Shown in pieces: positions 42,332 to 50,784 of a stretch of 64,000 bases of DNA. Origin of the DNA: Bradyrhizobium guangdongense (GTDB taxonomy: Bacteria > Pseudomonadota > Alphaproteobacteria > Rhizobiales > Xanthobacteraceae). The DNA is taken from positions 3,286,001 through 3,350,000 of the forward strand of contig NZ_CP030051.1 in NCBI RefSeq assembly GCF_004114975.1, given 5' to 3'. How positions within the stretch are numbered: position 1 is the stretch's first letter; each line of letters starts with the position of its first letter. Made by a program: the position numbers and the translations under genes. The notes beneath the pieces are model-generated. The model worked only from the letters and a program-made list of their open reading frames with translations. It ran no database searches and was not told the DNA's origin.

Positions 42332-42835
42332 TTATTTGCCGAGCTCGCGCAGCATGTAGGTCGCGCTCGCGCCATAGGACGACAGTTTGTCGCGCAGAGC
42401 CGCGTCCGGTGCGACGGCGTGGAAGCCAAGACGCTCCCACAGCACGCGCGTGCCGTAGACCGAGACCAGCGCCAGCGTCGCGATGCCTGATGATCGAGCG
42501 AGCTCCCCGATCTCCGTGACATAAGCGCGCGCAGCGCCGCCGCGGTGGTCGGGCAGCACGGCGACGTCGTGGATGTAGAGGCAGTCCGCGCCGTCGGGCA
42601 ATCGGCCGAGAAAATAGTCGAGCGGCGGGACCTGATGCCGCATCCAGGGATGCGCGAGAGCGTAGCCTGCGATCTCGCCGCCTGTGGCCAGCACACGGCA
42701 ACCGCGCGGATAGAGCCGCATCTTCTCGGCGAATATTTCGGGGCGCTCGGCGAGATCGGGATGAATCCGTGCCGCGATCGTGCAGATCGCTTCGAGGTCT
42801 CCAGCGTGCGCGTGGCGCCAGTGCGGCTTGCTCAT
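42332..42835 (-). CDS. GNAT-family N-acetyltransferase
   Basis: A 167-residue acetyltransferase. Start at MSKPHWRHAHAGDLEAICTI (42835; an upstream ATG at 42862 is possible). The acetyl-CoA motif region is IHDVAVLPDHRGGAARAYV (near 86-104), with Arg-Gly-Gly-Ala in place of the usual Q/RxxGxG/A. The C-terminal strand is TLALVSVYGTRVLWERLGF, typical of the family's motif B. It transfers an acetyl group from acetyl-CoA to an amine. The substrate is not determined. Confidence 0.85.
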   Translation of the reverse strand: MSKPHWRHAHAGDLEAICTIAARIHPDLAERPEIFAEKMRLYPRGCRVLATGGEIAGYALAHPWMRHQVPPLDYFLGRLPDGADCLYIHDVAVLPDHRGGAARAYVTEIGELARSSGIATLALVSVYGTRVLWERLGFHAVAPDAALRDKLSSYGASATYMLRELGK

Positions 42836-42989
42836 GTCGGCTGCTTCGTACATCGGACGCAATTTATTCCATCGCGTTGACGCGCACAGACAAAAATATC
42901 TTTGCGAGCTTTCGAGGAATAGTGCGCGCGGTGCGGCGTCCTACCCATGCAAGTCAATTTTGCAAGCCCATTGCCTGACAGGAGACATC

Positions 42990-43379
42990 ATGACGACATC
43001 CTCGATCCGCCTCGCGCTGACGCTGCTCACGTCACTCGCTCTCACCAGTGCTGCGTTTGCGGCGCCGCCAACCAAGACCGGCAAGACCGACAAGGGCAGC
43101 GTGCTCACCGACGCCAAGGGCATGTCGCTCTACACCTTCGACAAGGACATGGACGGCAAGTCGGCCTGCAACGGTCCGTGTGCGACAAATTGGCCGGCGC
43201 TGAAGGCGGAGGCCAGCGACACGCCCGGCGACGGCTACACGATCATCACCCGCGACGACGGCTCCAAGCAATGGGCCCACAAGGGCAAGCCGCTCTATAC
43301 GTTTGCCAAGGACACCAAGCCCGGCGACATCACCGGCGACGGCTTTTTGAACGGCGCCTGGCATCTGGCGATGCCGTGA
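42990..43379 (+). CDS. Secreted COG4315-type repeat protein
   Basis: A 129-residue exported protein behind AGGAGAC. The signal peptide is RLALTLLTSLALTSAAFA, with cleavage before APPT. The mature chain holds two related repeats: SVLTDAKGMSLYTFDKDMDG...CNGPCATNWPAL and WAHKGKPLYTFAKDTKPGDI...DGFLNGAWHLA. The LYTFxKD core with two Cys in SACNGPCATNWP is the secreted-repeat (COG4315) signature. Function is unknown; members are often induced by stress or found on the cell surface. Confidence 0.88.
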   Translation: MTTSSIRLALTLLTSLALTSAAFAAPPTKTGKTDKGSVLTDAKGMSLYTFDKDMDGKSACNGPCATNWPALKAEASDTPGDGYTIITRDDGSKQWAHKGKPLYTFAKDTKPGDITGDGFLNGAWHLAMP

Positions 43380-43398
43380 GCGCGATGGGCGAGGCCGC

Positions 43399-43953
43399 CT
43401 ACCGCAGCCCCTCATAGACCATCAGCCCGCGTGCGATCTGCAGCTTGCGGATCGCGCGCGGCAGCAATTTCTCCGGCTGGTGCAGATAGCGCCAGGAGGT
43501 GACGGTGAAGGCTGAAAGCGCGCCGCATTCGTCGTCGAACGGCGCGAGCACGCCGGTCAAGCTCACCGGCGTGTGCGGGCGCGCGTTGAAGGGCAGCAGC
43601 AGCAGCTCGAGATGAGCCTTGCTGCCGTCCTCGCGCAACGCCGTGACGCCGGCGATGGCACCTAACGTCTCGTCGGCGACGACGGTTGCGATTTCCTCGA
43701 TCTCGCTGCGGCTCGCATCGGTGAACAATGCGGCAAAGCCCTGGTCCTTGAGATCGCAGCCGGCGAGGGCGCAGACGCGGGTGCCGGCGACGCGGAACGG
43801 AAAGCCTGTCTTCGGCTCGCAGGACAGCACGAAGATGTCGCCCAGCAGCTCGCGCACGGCGGCCGGGTCGATGTCGGCCCGATCAGGAGCCCGTGCGCTG
43901 CCGCGCTTCTTGTCCCAATACGCGAAGAACGCGCGGCTCGATGGATGTTTCAT
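43399..43953 (-). CDS. PAS_5-domain protein
   Basis: A 184-residue cytoplasmic protein matching the PAS_5 family (PF07310), alphaproteobacterial proteins with a single PAS-like domain and no output domain. The text AYWDKKRGSARAPDRADIDP then LLGDIFVLSCEPKTGFPFRV is characteristic, followed by AGTRVCALAGCDLKDQGF and a beta-rich end. It may sense a ligand and act by protein contact. Its promoter region contains a perfect CtrA-type box at 44103, which is compatible with cell-cycle or motility control. Partner unknown. Confidence 0.85.
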   Translation of the reverse strand: MKHPSSRAFFAYWDKKRGSARAPDRADIDPAAVRELLGDIFVLSCEPKTGFPFRVAGTRVCALAGCDLKDQGFAALFTDASRSEIEEIATVVADETLGAIAGVTALREDGSKAHLELLLLPFNARPHTPVSLTGVLAPFDDECGALSAFTVTSWRYLHQPEKLLPRAIRKLQIARGLMVYEGLR

Positions 43954-44371
43954 GATTGACGCTCACCCCTCGGCGCAACCTCATGGGACAAACCTGTCCC
44001 GCTTCAGCGCACCCGAGATCTCCTTGATGTTGTGCAGGAGAGGAATTGCAGCGTCCATGCCGCAGGGGCGTTTTCGGCACCTCGGGCGCCGCCTTTGCTG
44101 CGTTAACGTTAAATTAACTATGCGCTTTCGCTCCGCGTCGGCCTTGTTATGGTGATCGCGGTCGCAAGCCCCGCCGCTTTCATCCAGGTTCTCGGCGAGG
44201 CCTGTACACGGGCGTCAAACAGTTTGGTCACTGGCCGCGGGGAGGGGTGGGGATACTCCTGTTCCTCCGCAGTGTCAGGAAGATCGACACGGACAGGCGG
44301 GGCTTTCCCAGGGCTCCGCCTTTTCCTTTTGTGCACTTGCGCAAGGGCGGCAAAGGCGACTATCTGCAGGC
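43954..44371. other. Divergent intergenic region with a CtrA-type box
   Basis: This 418-base gap lies between the PAS_5 gene and the rhomboid gene. It contains a perfect CtrA-type box and, further right, a 17-base string (44238-44254) also present at 33827-33843. An open frame at 44247-44477 on the plus strand has some protein-like text (KGGKGDYLQACCFDRLKAKP) but no family is recognised and it overlaps the rhomboid start. Confidence 0.4.
44103..44117. promoter_or_regulatory. Perfect CtrA-type box (TTAA-N7-TTAA)
   Basis: TTAA (44103-44106), seven bases, TTAA (44114-44117), with a third TTAA inside the spacer. It lies 149 bases upstream of the leftward PAS_5 gene and about 255 bases before the rightward rhomboid gene. 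Inferred binding site. Confidence 0.5.
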
Positions 44372-45214
44372 TTGTTGTTTCGATCGCCTGAAAGCGAAAC
44401 CGCCTTGGACTCCCCGCCGCAACCCCCATCGGATCAGCCGGTCGTCGTCGAAGAGGCGCCCCGCGAGCCGATCCTGACGCTGCCGTGGCCACTGACGGCT
44501 TATGTCGTCCTCCTTGCGCTGATCCATCTGCGGGTGCTGCTGCCGCCGGAGCTGGACAACTGGACCATCGATGCCTTCGGTTTCATCCCGAAGCGTTACG
44601 ATTCCTCGCTGGTCAATCTGCAATTCGCGGGCGGTGCCGGTGCCAAAGTCTGGACCTTCGTCACCTATTCACTGCTGCATGCCAACCTCACCCATCTCGG
44701 CTTCAACGTGCTGTGGCTGCTGCCGTTCGGCAGCGCGCTGGCGCGGCGATTTGGCGGCTTGCGTTTCTTCCTGTTCCTGGCGGTGACGGCGGTGGCGGGC
44801 GCGCTTGCCCACCTCGTCACGCACGAGCACGCGGTGGTGCCGATGATCGGCGCCTCCGCCTCGGTGTCGGGCGCGATGGCTGCGGCCATCCGGTTCGCCT
44901 TCGTGCGGGGCAGCTTCCTGTCGTTCAGCCGTTCGGATGCCGATACCGCCGCGAAGGTTCCGGCGCAGCCGCTGTTGCATGCCCTGCGAGACCGGCGGAT
45001 CGTCGGCTTCCTGGGCGTGTGGTTCGTCCTCAACTTCATCTTCGGTGCCGGCGGAATCGGCGTCGACGGCGATAGCGCGGGCGTTGCCTGGCAGGCGCAT
45101 ATCGGCGGCTTCTTCGCAGGGCTGTTGCTGTTCGCGCTGTTCGATCCCGTGCCGCGCGTGCGAAACGGTGATGCTGCGGATGCGTCATCACAGGACATTT
45201 CAAGCGGTATTTGA
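44372..45214 (+). CDS. Rhomboid-family intramembrane serine protease
   Basis: A 280-residue protein, with six or seven membrane helices after a Pro-rich cytoplasmic N-terminus. The catalytic Ser lies in MIGASASVSGAM (near 158-169), a variant of the GASGxxxG motif, and the His partner in WQAHIGGFFAGLLL (near 245). The FVTYSLLHANLTHLGFNVLW helix is a family signature. It cleaves membrane-protein substrates in the bilayer. The start is uncertain: TTG at 44372 or TTG at 44405 (MDSPPQPP), neither with a clear ribosome site. The Ala in place of the motif's second Gly is unusual but tolerated. Confidence 0.85.
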   Translation: MLFRSPESETALDSPPQPPSDQPVVVEEAPREPILTLPWPLTAYVVLLALIHLRVLLPPELDNWTIDAFGFIPKRYDSSLVNLQFAGGAGAKVWTFVTYSLLHANLTHLGFNVLWLLPFGSALARRFGGLRFFLFLAVTAVAGALAHLVTHEHAVVPMIGASASVSGAMAAAIRFAFVRGSFLSFSRSDADTAAKVPAQPLLHALRDRRIVGFLGVWFVLNFIFGAGGIGVDGDSAGVAWQAHIGGFFAGLLLFALFDPVPRVRNGDAADASSQDISSGI

Positions 45215-45402
45215 AGCGGCGCTTGCAGCGCAGCCCGAATTCATCCATCATTCCCGAGAAGAATGTTCCGAAGCGACAAGCTGCTAGCAGCGATGCTTCG
45301 CAAAGCGCACGAGCGTGAAACCGGCGCCAAAACTGTTAGTTGAAGACTCGCGAACAAGTCCGGCCCGCGCAAAGCGGTCGGATCGGATTCAGGGAGGCGG
45401 CA

Positions 45403-45831
45403 ATGACGGTACGATCCATTCTTAATACCAAGGGCCACCAGATCATGAGCGTCGAGCCCGACGCGAAGCTGGCTGCCGCGGTCAAGCTGCTTGGCGAGAA
45501 GAAGATCGGTGCGGTGCTGGTGATGAGCCAGAGCCGGCTCGAGGGCATCCTGTCGGAGCGCGACATCGTTCGCGTGCTCGGCGAGCGCGGTGCCGGCGTG
45601 CTGGAAGAGCCGGTGAGCCAGGTCATGACCCGCAAGGTTGTCACCTGCAAGGAGACCGATACGGTCGCCGAGCTCATGGAGATGATGACAACAGGCAAGT
45701 TCCGTCACCTGCCGGTGCTCGAGAACAACAAGGTGGTCGGCCTGATCTCGATCGGCGACATCGTCAAGCGCCGCGTCCAGGAATACGAGTCCGAGCAGGA
45801 AGCCCTGCGCGACTACATCAAGACGGCCTGA
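45403..45831 (+). CDS. CBS-domain pair protein
   Basis: A 142-residue protein with two CBS motifs. First: SVEPDAKLAAAVKLLGEKKI then GILSERDIVRVLGE. Second: VTCKETDTVAELMEMMTTGK then GLISIGDIVKRRV. A strong GGGAGG site precedes ATG 45403. CBS pairs bind adenosine nucleotides or S-adenosylmethionine and regulate other proteins; stand-alone pairs of this kind are common in Proteobacteria and often respond to energy state. Partner unknown. It converges with the patatin gene. Confidence 0.92.
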   Translation: MTVRSILNTKGHQIMSVEPDAKLAAAVKLLGEKKIGAVLVMSQSRLEGILSERDIVRVLGERGAGVLEEPVSQVMTRKVVTCKETDTVAELMEMMTTGKFRHLPVLENNKVVGLISIGDIVKRRVQEYESEQEALRDYIKTA

Positions 45832-45837
45832 TCAGAC

Positions 45838-46938
45838 TTACTCCGCCGCCTTTGGCGCGGCGTCTTCAGGCGCCGGCGCCAGCACCTCGATCGTTTCCTG
45901 GATCTGTTCCAGCGCGCGTTCGGCGGCACGCGCGCCGTGGGCGATCAGGTCTTCGGCGCGGTGGAAATCGAACCAGCCGAACTGACCGACCCGGGGCGTG
46001 ATCAGCAGGTCGGGCGGATCGCCGGCGAGCCGTGCGCGGGTGATGCGGTCCTGCATGATATTGAAGGCATCCACCATCACCGACGAAATGCCTGGACGTC
46101 CGGCGCTGCCGAAGAACTCGCGCTTGACGGTTTTCTCCGGCGAGAAGATGCGCGGAAACCGCCGCTTGGCCGGTGGCTCGGTGACGGGCACGTCAGTCGC
46201 GGGCATCGCGCCGTGCGAATGGATCGTCGTCGAATGGGTGAAGACGTCGGTTGAGAGGTTGACGGCGATCACGATCTCGGCGCCGAGGGCTCGTGCCGCC
46301 GAGACCGGCACCGGGTTCACCAGCGCGCCGTCGACCAGCCAGCGGTCGCCGATCATCACCGGGGAGAAGATGCCGGGCAGGGCATAGGAGGCGCGCATCG
46401 CCTCCACCAGCCGGCCGCGCGTCAACCAGATCTCGTGGCCGGTGCGGACCTCGGTCGCGACCGAGGCGTATTTCATCGGGAGGTCCTCGATCAGGGTGTG
46501 GCCGATCGATTCTTCCAGCCGGCTTGCGAGCTTCTCGCCGCCGATCAGGCCCGAACCGTTGAGGCGGATGTCGAGATAGCCGAGAATGTTGCGTACGCCT
46601 TGCAGGCTGCGCGCCCAGTCTTCCAGCGCGTCGAGCCGATCGGCCGCGTAGGCGCCGCCGACCGCCGCCCCGATCGAGGTGCCGACCACGACATCGGGCA
46701 CGATGCCGTTGGCCAGCAGCGTTCTCATGATGCCGATATGGGCGAAACCACGTGCCGCGCCGCCGCCCAGCGCGAGGCCGAGGACGGGCCGGCGGATGCT
46801 GCCAAGGCCGACCTTCTCGCCATTCGCACCGTTCACGCCCCGACCTTTCAAGATATCCAGCACCGAAACTCTCCTACTCCGGGCCAGCCCTCGTTCCAGA
46901 GTAGGCACCGCGCTCCCGCTTCGCCAGAACGACGGCAA
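45838..46938 (-). CDS. Patatin-like phospholipase
   Basis: A 366-residue serine lipid hydrolase of the patatin/RssA group. The oxyanion hole is GLALGGGAARGFAHIGIM (near 53-70), the nucleophile is VVGTSIGAAVGGAY (Ser near 87), and the catalytic Asp is in RWLVDGALVNPVP (DGA/G motif, near 200). The start ATG (46938) gives a basic leader. It probably cleaves acyl chains from membrane phospholipids. It converges with the CBS gene, with stop codons six bases apart. Biological role not known. Confidence 0.9.
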   Translation of the reverse strand: MPSFWRSGSAVPTLERGLARSRRVSVLDILKGRGVNGANGEKVGLGSIRRPVLGLALGGGAARGFAHIGIMRTLLANGIVPDVVVGTSIGAAVGGAYAADRLDALEDWARSLQGVRNILGYLDIRLNGSGLIGGEKLASRLEESIGHTLIEDLPMKYASVATEVRTGHEIWLTRGRLVEAMRASYALPGIFSPVMIGDRWLVDGALVNPVPVSAARALGAEIVIAVNLSTDVFTHSTTIHSHGAMPATDVPVTEPPAKRRFPRIFSPEKTVKREFFGSAGRPGISSVMVDAFNIMQDRITRARLAGDPPDLLITPRVGQFGWFDFHRAEDLIAHGARAAERALEQIQETIEVLAPAPEDAAPKAAE

Positions 46939-47109
46939 AGCTTGGTTTACAAGCGTTCGAGACGCAGGGGGCAGGAATGTGGCGAGGGCCGGGTGCCTCT
47001 GGTGTAATCACGCAGGCGTCAACCGGGTTCCAAAGATCGGTCGCCAAGCCGTATTTCCCTGGGTTTCAGAGGCTTGAATTTGCCGCGTTTTCGGTGAAAA
47101 GCAGGGGGC

Positions 47110-48183
47110 ATGACTCCAGGGGGTGACGGCATCATCGGATGGCGGCGCGGCGGCAGGCTGCTGCCGGCGCTTGTCTTGGCCATGTGCCTCCTCGTCCTGG
47201 GCCAAAATGCCGCTCAGGCGCAGCTTTTCTCGGATCGCCCGCCGCCGGTGCCGCCGGCTTCGGTGCCCGATCCAGGCGGCGCAGTCAGCCTCGCGCCGCC
47301 CTCAGGTCTGGGCGCTGGTCCGCCCAGCCTGCCGCCGACCCTGACCCAGCCGAATACGCCCAGCATGCCGCCGCCCGCGGTGACGACCGTGCCGCCGGCA
47401 GCCCCCCTCAATGCGGCCGCGCCTGGGCAGGCCGTGCTGTCGCTGTCGGCCAAATACGGCAAGGACACGCCTGCAATCACCAGTGGCCTCGTCTGGCGGG
47501 TATTTGCCGACCGTCCCGACGAGAATGGCACCTTCAAGCTGATCCGCGAGGATCGCAACGCCACGCCCAACATCGTGCTGCCGCCTGGCAATTACGTCGT
47601 GCACGTCGCCTTCGGCCTCGTCAGCGCGGTGCGCACCGTCAGCCTGAAGGCCGAGACCGACCGCGAATCCTTCGTGCTCCCGGCCGGGGGGCTGCGCATC
47701 GAGGGGCGCGTCGGCACCAGCCGCATCCCGCAGAACCAAATCTCGTTCGCGATCTACAAGGGCAGCCAGTTCGAATCCGGCGAGCGTGCCGCGCTGGTGC
47801 CGAACGTCGCCGCCGGCGACGTCGTGCTGATCCCGGAGGGCACCTACTACATCATCTCCAATTACGGGGACGCCAATTCGGTGGTGCGCTCGGACATCCG
47901 CGTCCAGGCAGGCAAGCTCACCGACGTCACCATCACCCACCGCGCCGCCGTCATCACGCTCAAGCTCGTCAGCGACAAGGGCGGCGAGGCGCTCGCCAAC
48001 ACCGCCTGGTCGGTGCTGACGCCGGGCGGCGACGTCATCAAGGAATCGATCGGCGCCTTCCCGCGCGTCGTGCTCTCCGAAGGCGAATACCGCGCCATCG
48101 CCAAGAATGAGGGCAAGGTCTACGAGCGGGGCTTCAACGTCGTGAACGGCGTCGACGGCGAAGTCGAAGTCGTCGCGCACTAG
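47110..48183 (+). CDS. Exported protein with three tandem beta-sandwich repeats
   Basis: A 357-residue protein behind GCAGGGGGC. The signal peptide core is LLPALVLAMCLLVLGQNAAQA. A long Pro-rich linker (38-100) is followed by three similar beta-rich modules. Each has a strand, a variable loop and a P/S-x-G-x-Y core: IVLPPGNYVVHVAFG (near 158), VLIPEGTYYIISNYGD (near 240) and VVLSEGEYRAIAKNEG (near 320). This is the pattern of carboxypeptidase-regulatory-like or transthyretin-like folds. No catalytic motif is visible. It probably acts in the periplasm or on the surface; no neighbouring operon. Confidence 0.78.
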   Translation: MTPGGDGIIGWRRGGRLLPALVLAMCLLVLGQNAAQAQLFSDRPPPVPPASVPDPGGAVSLAPPSGLGAGPPSLPPTLTQPNTPSMPPPAVTTVPPAAPLNAAAPGQAVLSLSAKYGKDTPAITSGLVWRVFADRPDENGTFKLIREDRNATPNIVLPPGNYVVHVAFGLVSAVRTVSLKAETDRESFVLPAGGLRIEGRVGTSRIPQNQISFAIYKGSQFESGERAALVPNVAAGDVVLIPEGTYYIISNYGDANSVVRSDIRVQAGKLTDVTITHRAAVITLKLVSDKGGEALANTAWSVLTPGGDVIKESIGAFPRVVLSEGEYRAIAKNEGKVYERGFNVVNGVDGEVEVVAH

Positions 48184-48593
48184 CGCTGTTTGGGTCGCCA
48201 GCGCAGCCCGACTCCGTCCTCACCGGGATTCGTCTCAACTCTCGTTCAGCGCACGAAGACGCCACCTCCGATTACCTCTATCGCCGTGCGTGAGGTGAGC
48301 AGGCGCTCACCGCATCAGACATTCTGTGTTCTGGTTTGAATGCACGGGAAGCGCGACCGGTCCGCGCCGTCGAACTGCGCTGCAAGATCGGCAAAACACC
48401 GGCGGCGTCGGCTTATTCCGGGCGTCGCGACTTCGCAATAAACCGTGCAAGATACATATTTCCGATAATCAATTTCATTCGCTTTCCGTCCTGCCACGTT
48501 ATATGTCGGGCGTCCGTCCAATGGGGGAAGCCGGCGCCAGCCTTCGGTAGGCTCGCGTGACCGGCAAGGAGCAAGGGGACCAAGCGCGTCGGC
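48184..48593. other. Intergenic region, no recognised gene
   Basis: This 410-base stretch has lower GC in 48430-48500 (AAACCGTGCAAGATACATAT region), suggesting a promoter for the small gene at 48594. Open frames on both strands are short, overlap and look random. No operator or repeat was recognised. Confidence 0.35.
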
Positions 48594-48788
48594 ATGTTCG
48601 AAGTGATCCTCACCAGGCGCAAGCGGTTCGGTTGGCGGTGGCAGGTCTGCGACCAGTCCGGCAAGATTTTTGCCGATGGCTTCGAACGCACGCGGCCGTC
48701 GGCCAAATACCATGGCGAGCGCGCGCTGTTCTTCCTGCTGTCGCAGGCTTATTTGCGCAACCGCTCCGCGGCGTCGAGCGAGGATTAG
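48594..48788 (+). CDS. Small conserved-looking protein of 64 residues
   Basis: A 64-residue cytoplasmic protein with a compact alpha/beta pattern: MFEVILTRRKRFGWRWQVCD, SGKIFADGFERTRPSAKYHG, then ERALFFLLSQAYLRNRSA. The opening strand-turn-strand with Trp pair and the GxxRTRxSAxYxGxRAL text look conserved. I recall similar proteins in Bradyrhizobium as hypotheticals. Ribosome site is weak. Function unknown. Confidence 0.6.
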   Translation: MFEVILTRRKRFGWRWQVCDQSGKIFADGFERTRPSAKYHGERALFFLLSQAYLRNRSAASSED

Positions 48789-48804
48789 CGGCAGTTCTGT
48801 GCCG

Positions 48805-49797
48805 TTAGATATCGACCACCAATTTGCCCTTGGCGGTGTGCTCCCGGATCAACGCATAGGCCTCGCCAACGCTCTCCATCGTAAAGCGCCTGGGATGGAG
48901 CAACGGCACCAGTTTGCCGGCCTCGGCGAGGCGCGTGGCTTCCGCCATGATCTCTCCGTGATGCGTCCGGCCTTCGCCTGACAGCAGCGGCAGCAGCGTG
49001 AACACGCCTGAATAGGAGGCGGCGCGGAACGACAGCGGCGCCAGTGCATGCGTGCCCCAGCCGAGCGCGCTGACGACATGGCCGAAGCGGCGCACCGCCG
49101 TAAAGGAGGCATCGAGCACCTTACCGCCGACAGTGTCGTAGACGATGTCGAAGCCGCGGCCCGAGGTGTGCGCGGAGACATAGGCCTCGACCGAAGCGTC
49201 TCGATCGATGAATACAGCACCAAAACCTTCGATGGTCGTACGCTGCGAGGCCGAGCCAGTCGCAAACACTTCCGCGCCAAATGCGCGTGCGATCTGGACC
49301 GCGACATGGCCGACGCCGCCCGCGCCGCCATGGATCAATACTTTCTGCCCGGCCTTCAAGACAGCACGGTCGATCAGGCCTTCCCACGCCGTGATGAAGA
49401 TGAGGGGCAGGGCGGCGGCCTCGCGCATGCTGAGATTTGCCGGCTTCAGCGCCAGCAGGTCAGCATCGACAGCGGCGAATTCGGCGAGCGATCCCTGCAC
49501 GCCACCGACGCCGCCGGTCATGCCATAGACCTCGTCGCCAGCTTTGAATCGCGAGACCTCGCGCCCGGTCTGCTCGACTACGCCGGCGAGATCGATCCCG
49601 GGAATTGCGGGCAGCGGATGGCGTGCATGCGCGGCTGCACCGGCATGGATCTTGGTGTCGAGCGGATTGACCCCGCTTGCGCGCACCCGCACCCGCACCT
49701 CGCGCGGACCGATCCTGGGCAGGGAGACGGTGGAGACGCGCAGGGGCCCGTTGTGGGTCTCCAGAACGCCCGCGCGCATTGTCGATGGCTTGGTCAT
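48805..49797 (-). CDS. Zinc-independent quinone oxidoreductase-type MDR enzyme
   Basis: A 330-residue oxidoreductase. GroES-like N-terminal domain without zinc-ligand cysteines (VRVRASGVNPLDTKIHAGAA, PGIDLAGVVEQTGREVSRFK), then a Rossmann domain with GGAGGVGHVAVQIARAFGAE (near 155-174), the AGGVG motif of NADPH:quinone reductases. The C-terminal part has HPRRFTMESVGEAYALIREH. It probably reduces quinones or alpha,beta-unsaturated carbonyls with NADPH. It is divergent from the LysR gene at 49903, with 105 bases between, so the regulator is a likely controller. Confidence 0.9.
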   Translation of the reverse strand: MTKPSTMRAGVLETHNGPLRVSTVSLPRIGPREVRVRVRASGVNPLDTKIHAGAAAHARHPLPAIPGIDLAGVVEQTGREVSRFKAGDEVYGMTGGVGGVQGSLAEFAAVDADLLALKPANLSMREAAALPLIFITAWEGLIDRAVLKAGQKVLIHGGAGGVGHVAVQIARAFGAEVFATGSASQRTTIEGFGAVFIDRDASVEAYVSAHTSGRGFDIVYDTVGGKVLDASFTAVRRFGHVVSALGWGTHALAPLSFRAASYSGVFTLLPLLSGEGRTHHGEIMAEATRLAEAGKLVPLLHPRRFTMESVGEAYALIREHTAKGKLVVDI

Positions 49798-49902
49798 GAT
49801 CGTCTTGCTCCGTTGTCGGCCTCCAATATGCCCATGACTTTTTGCATGGAAAGGAACAAGGATGTACGGTGATCATGCATTTTTGAATGGGCGGGGACGA
49901 CG

Positions 49903-50763
49903 ATGGAATGGAGCGATCTGCGCATCTTCCTGGCGATCGCGCGCGAAGGCACGCTCGGCGCGGCCGCGCGAAAAATCGGGCAAACGCAGCCGACGATGGG
50001 GCGGCGGTTGCGCGCGCTAGAACAGGCGCTCGGGCAGACGCTATTCCAGCGTACGGCCGACGGCTTTGTGCTCACCGACGAAGGCACGGCAGTGCTCGCG
50101 CATGCCGAGCGGATCGAGGAGGAGGCGATTGCGCTTCAGCGCCAGACGACGGGGACGGAGACGCAGCTCGACGGCACATTGCGTTTATCCTCGTCGGACT
50201 GGTTCGGCACGCTGATGCTGTCGCCTGTCATCGCGACTTTTGGCAAACGCCATCCCAAGGTGACCGTCGAGCTCCTGACCGATGCGCGACTCTACAGCCT
50301 GCCGCGGCGCGAGGCTGACCTTGTCTTTCGCATCAAGCCGTTCAGCGAGCCCGAGGTCATTTCCAGGAAGCTGCTGCACATTCCCTATGCGCTCTACGGC
50401 AAGAAGGGCAGCAAGCCACCGCGGGCCGGCGACGGCAGCGGCGTCCGGCTCGTCACCATGAACGCGGAATTCGCCGATATGCCCGATGCTATCTGGCTGA
50501 AGCGCACGCTGCCGCAGGCCGACATCGCCTTGCGCAGCAACAACAGACAGGTGCAGGCGGAGCTCTGCGCCAGCGGTGGCGGTCTTGCTGTGCTGCCGCG
50601 CCCGGTGGGTGATCGCGATCGCCGTCTGGTCGCGCTCGACATCGGCGTGACGCCGCCTGGCCGCGACACTTTTGTTGGCTATCACCGCGATCTCAAGCGG
50701 CTAGCGCGTCTGCGGGCGCTGCTTGACCTGGTTGTCGAGCGGCTGGCGGGAAAGGTGTCGTAG
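49903..50763 (+). CDS. LysR-family transcriptional regulator
   Basis: A 286-residue LTTR. The helix-turn-helix spans residues 3-60 (WSDLRIFLAIAREGTLGAAA, GQTQPTMGRRLRALEQALGQ). An effector domain follows, with LRLSSSDWFGTLMLSPVIAT, HPKVTVELLTDARLYSLPRR and a C-terminal GYHRDLKRLARLRALLDLVV. The short linker and the RIKPFSEPEV text are typical. It is divergent from the oxidoreductase gene. Likely oxidative or carbonyl stress responsive, inferred from the neighbour only. Confidence 0.9.
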   Translation: MEWSDLRIFLAIAREGTLGAAARKIGQTQPTMGRRLRALEQALGQTLFQRTADGFVLTDEGTAVLAHAERIEEEAIALQRQTTGTETQLDGTLRLSSSDWFGTLMLSPVIATFGKRHPKVTVELLTDARLYSLPRREADLVFRIKPFSEPEVISRKLLHIPYALYGKKGSKPPRAGDGSGVRLVTMNAEFADMPDAIWLKRTLPQADIALRSNNRQVQAELCASGGGLAVLPRPVGDRDRRLVALDIGVTPPGRDTFVGYHRDLKRLARLRALLDLVVERLAGKVS

Positions 50764-50784
50764 TTCCATTCGGGCCACGAAGCT

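Noticed and set aside
44247..44477. A 76-codon plus-strand frame ahead of the rhomboid gene
   Set aside because: It has some protein-like text but overlaps the rhomboid start in another frame, ends in Arg/Ser-rich text, and no family is recognised.
48315..48713. A 132-codon minus-strand frame after the three-repeat protein
   Set aside because: It overlaps the better small gene at 48594 on the other strand, lacks a ribosome site and has random-looking text.
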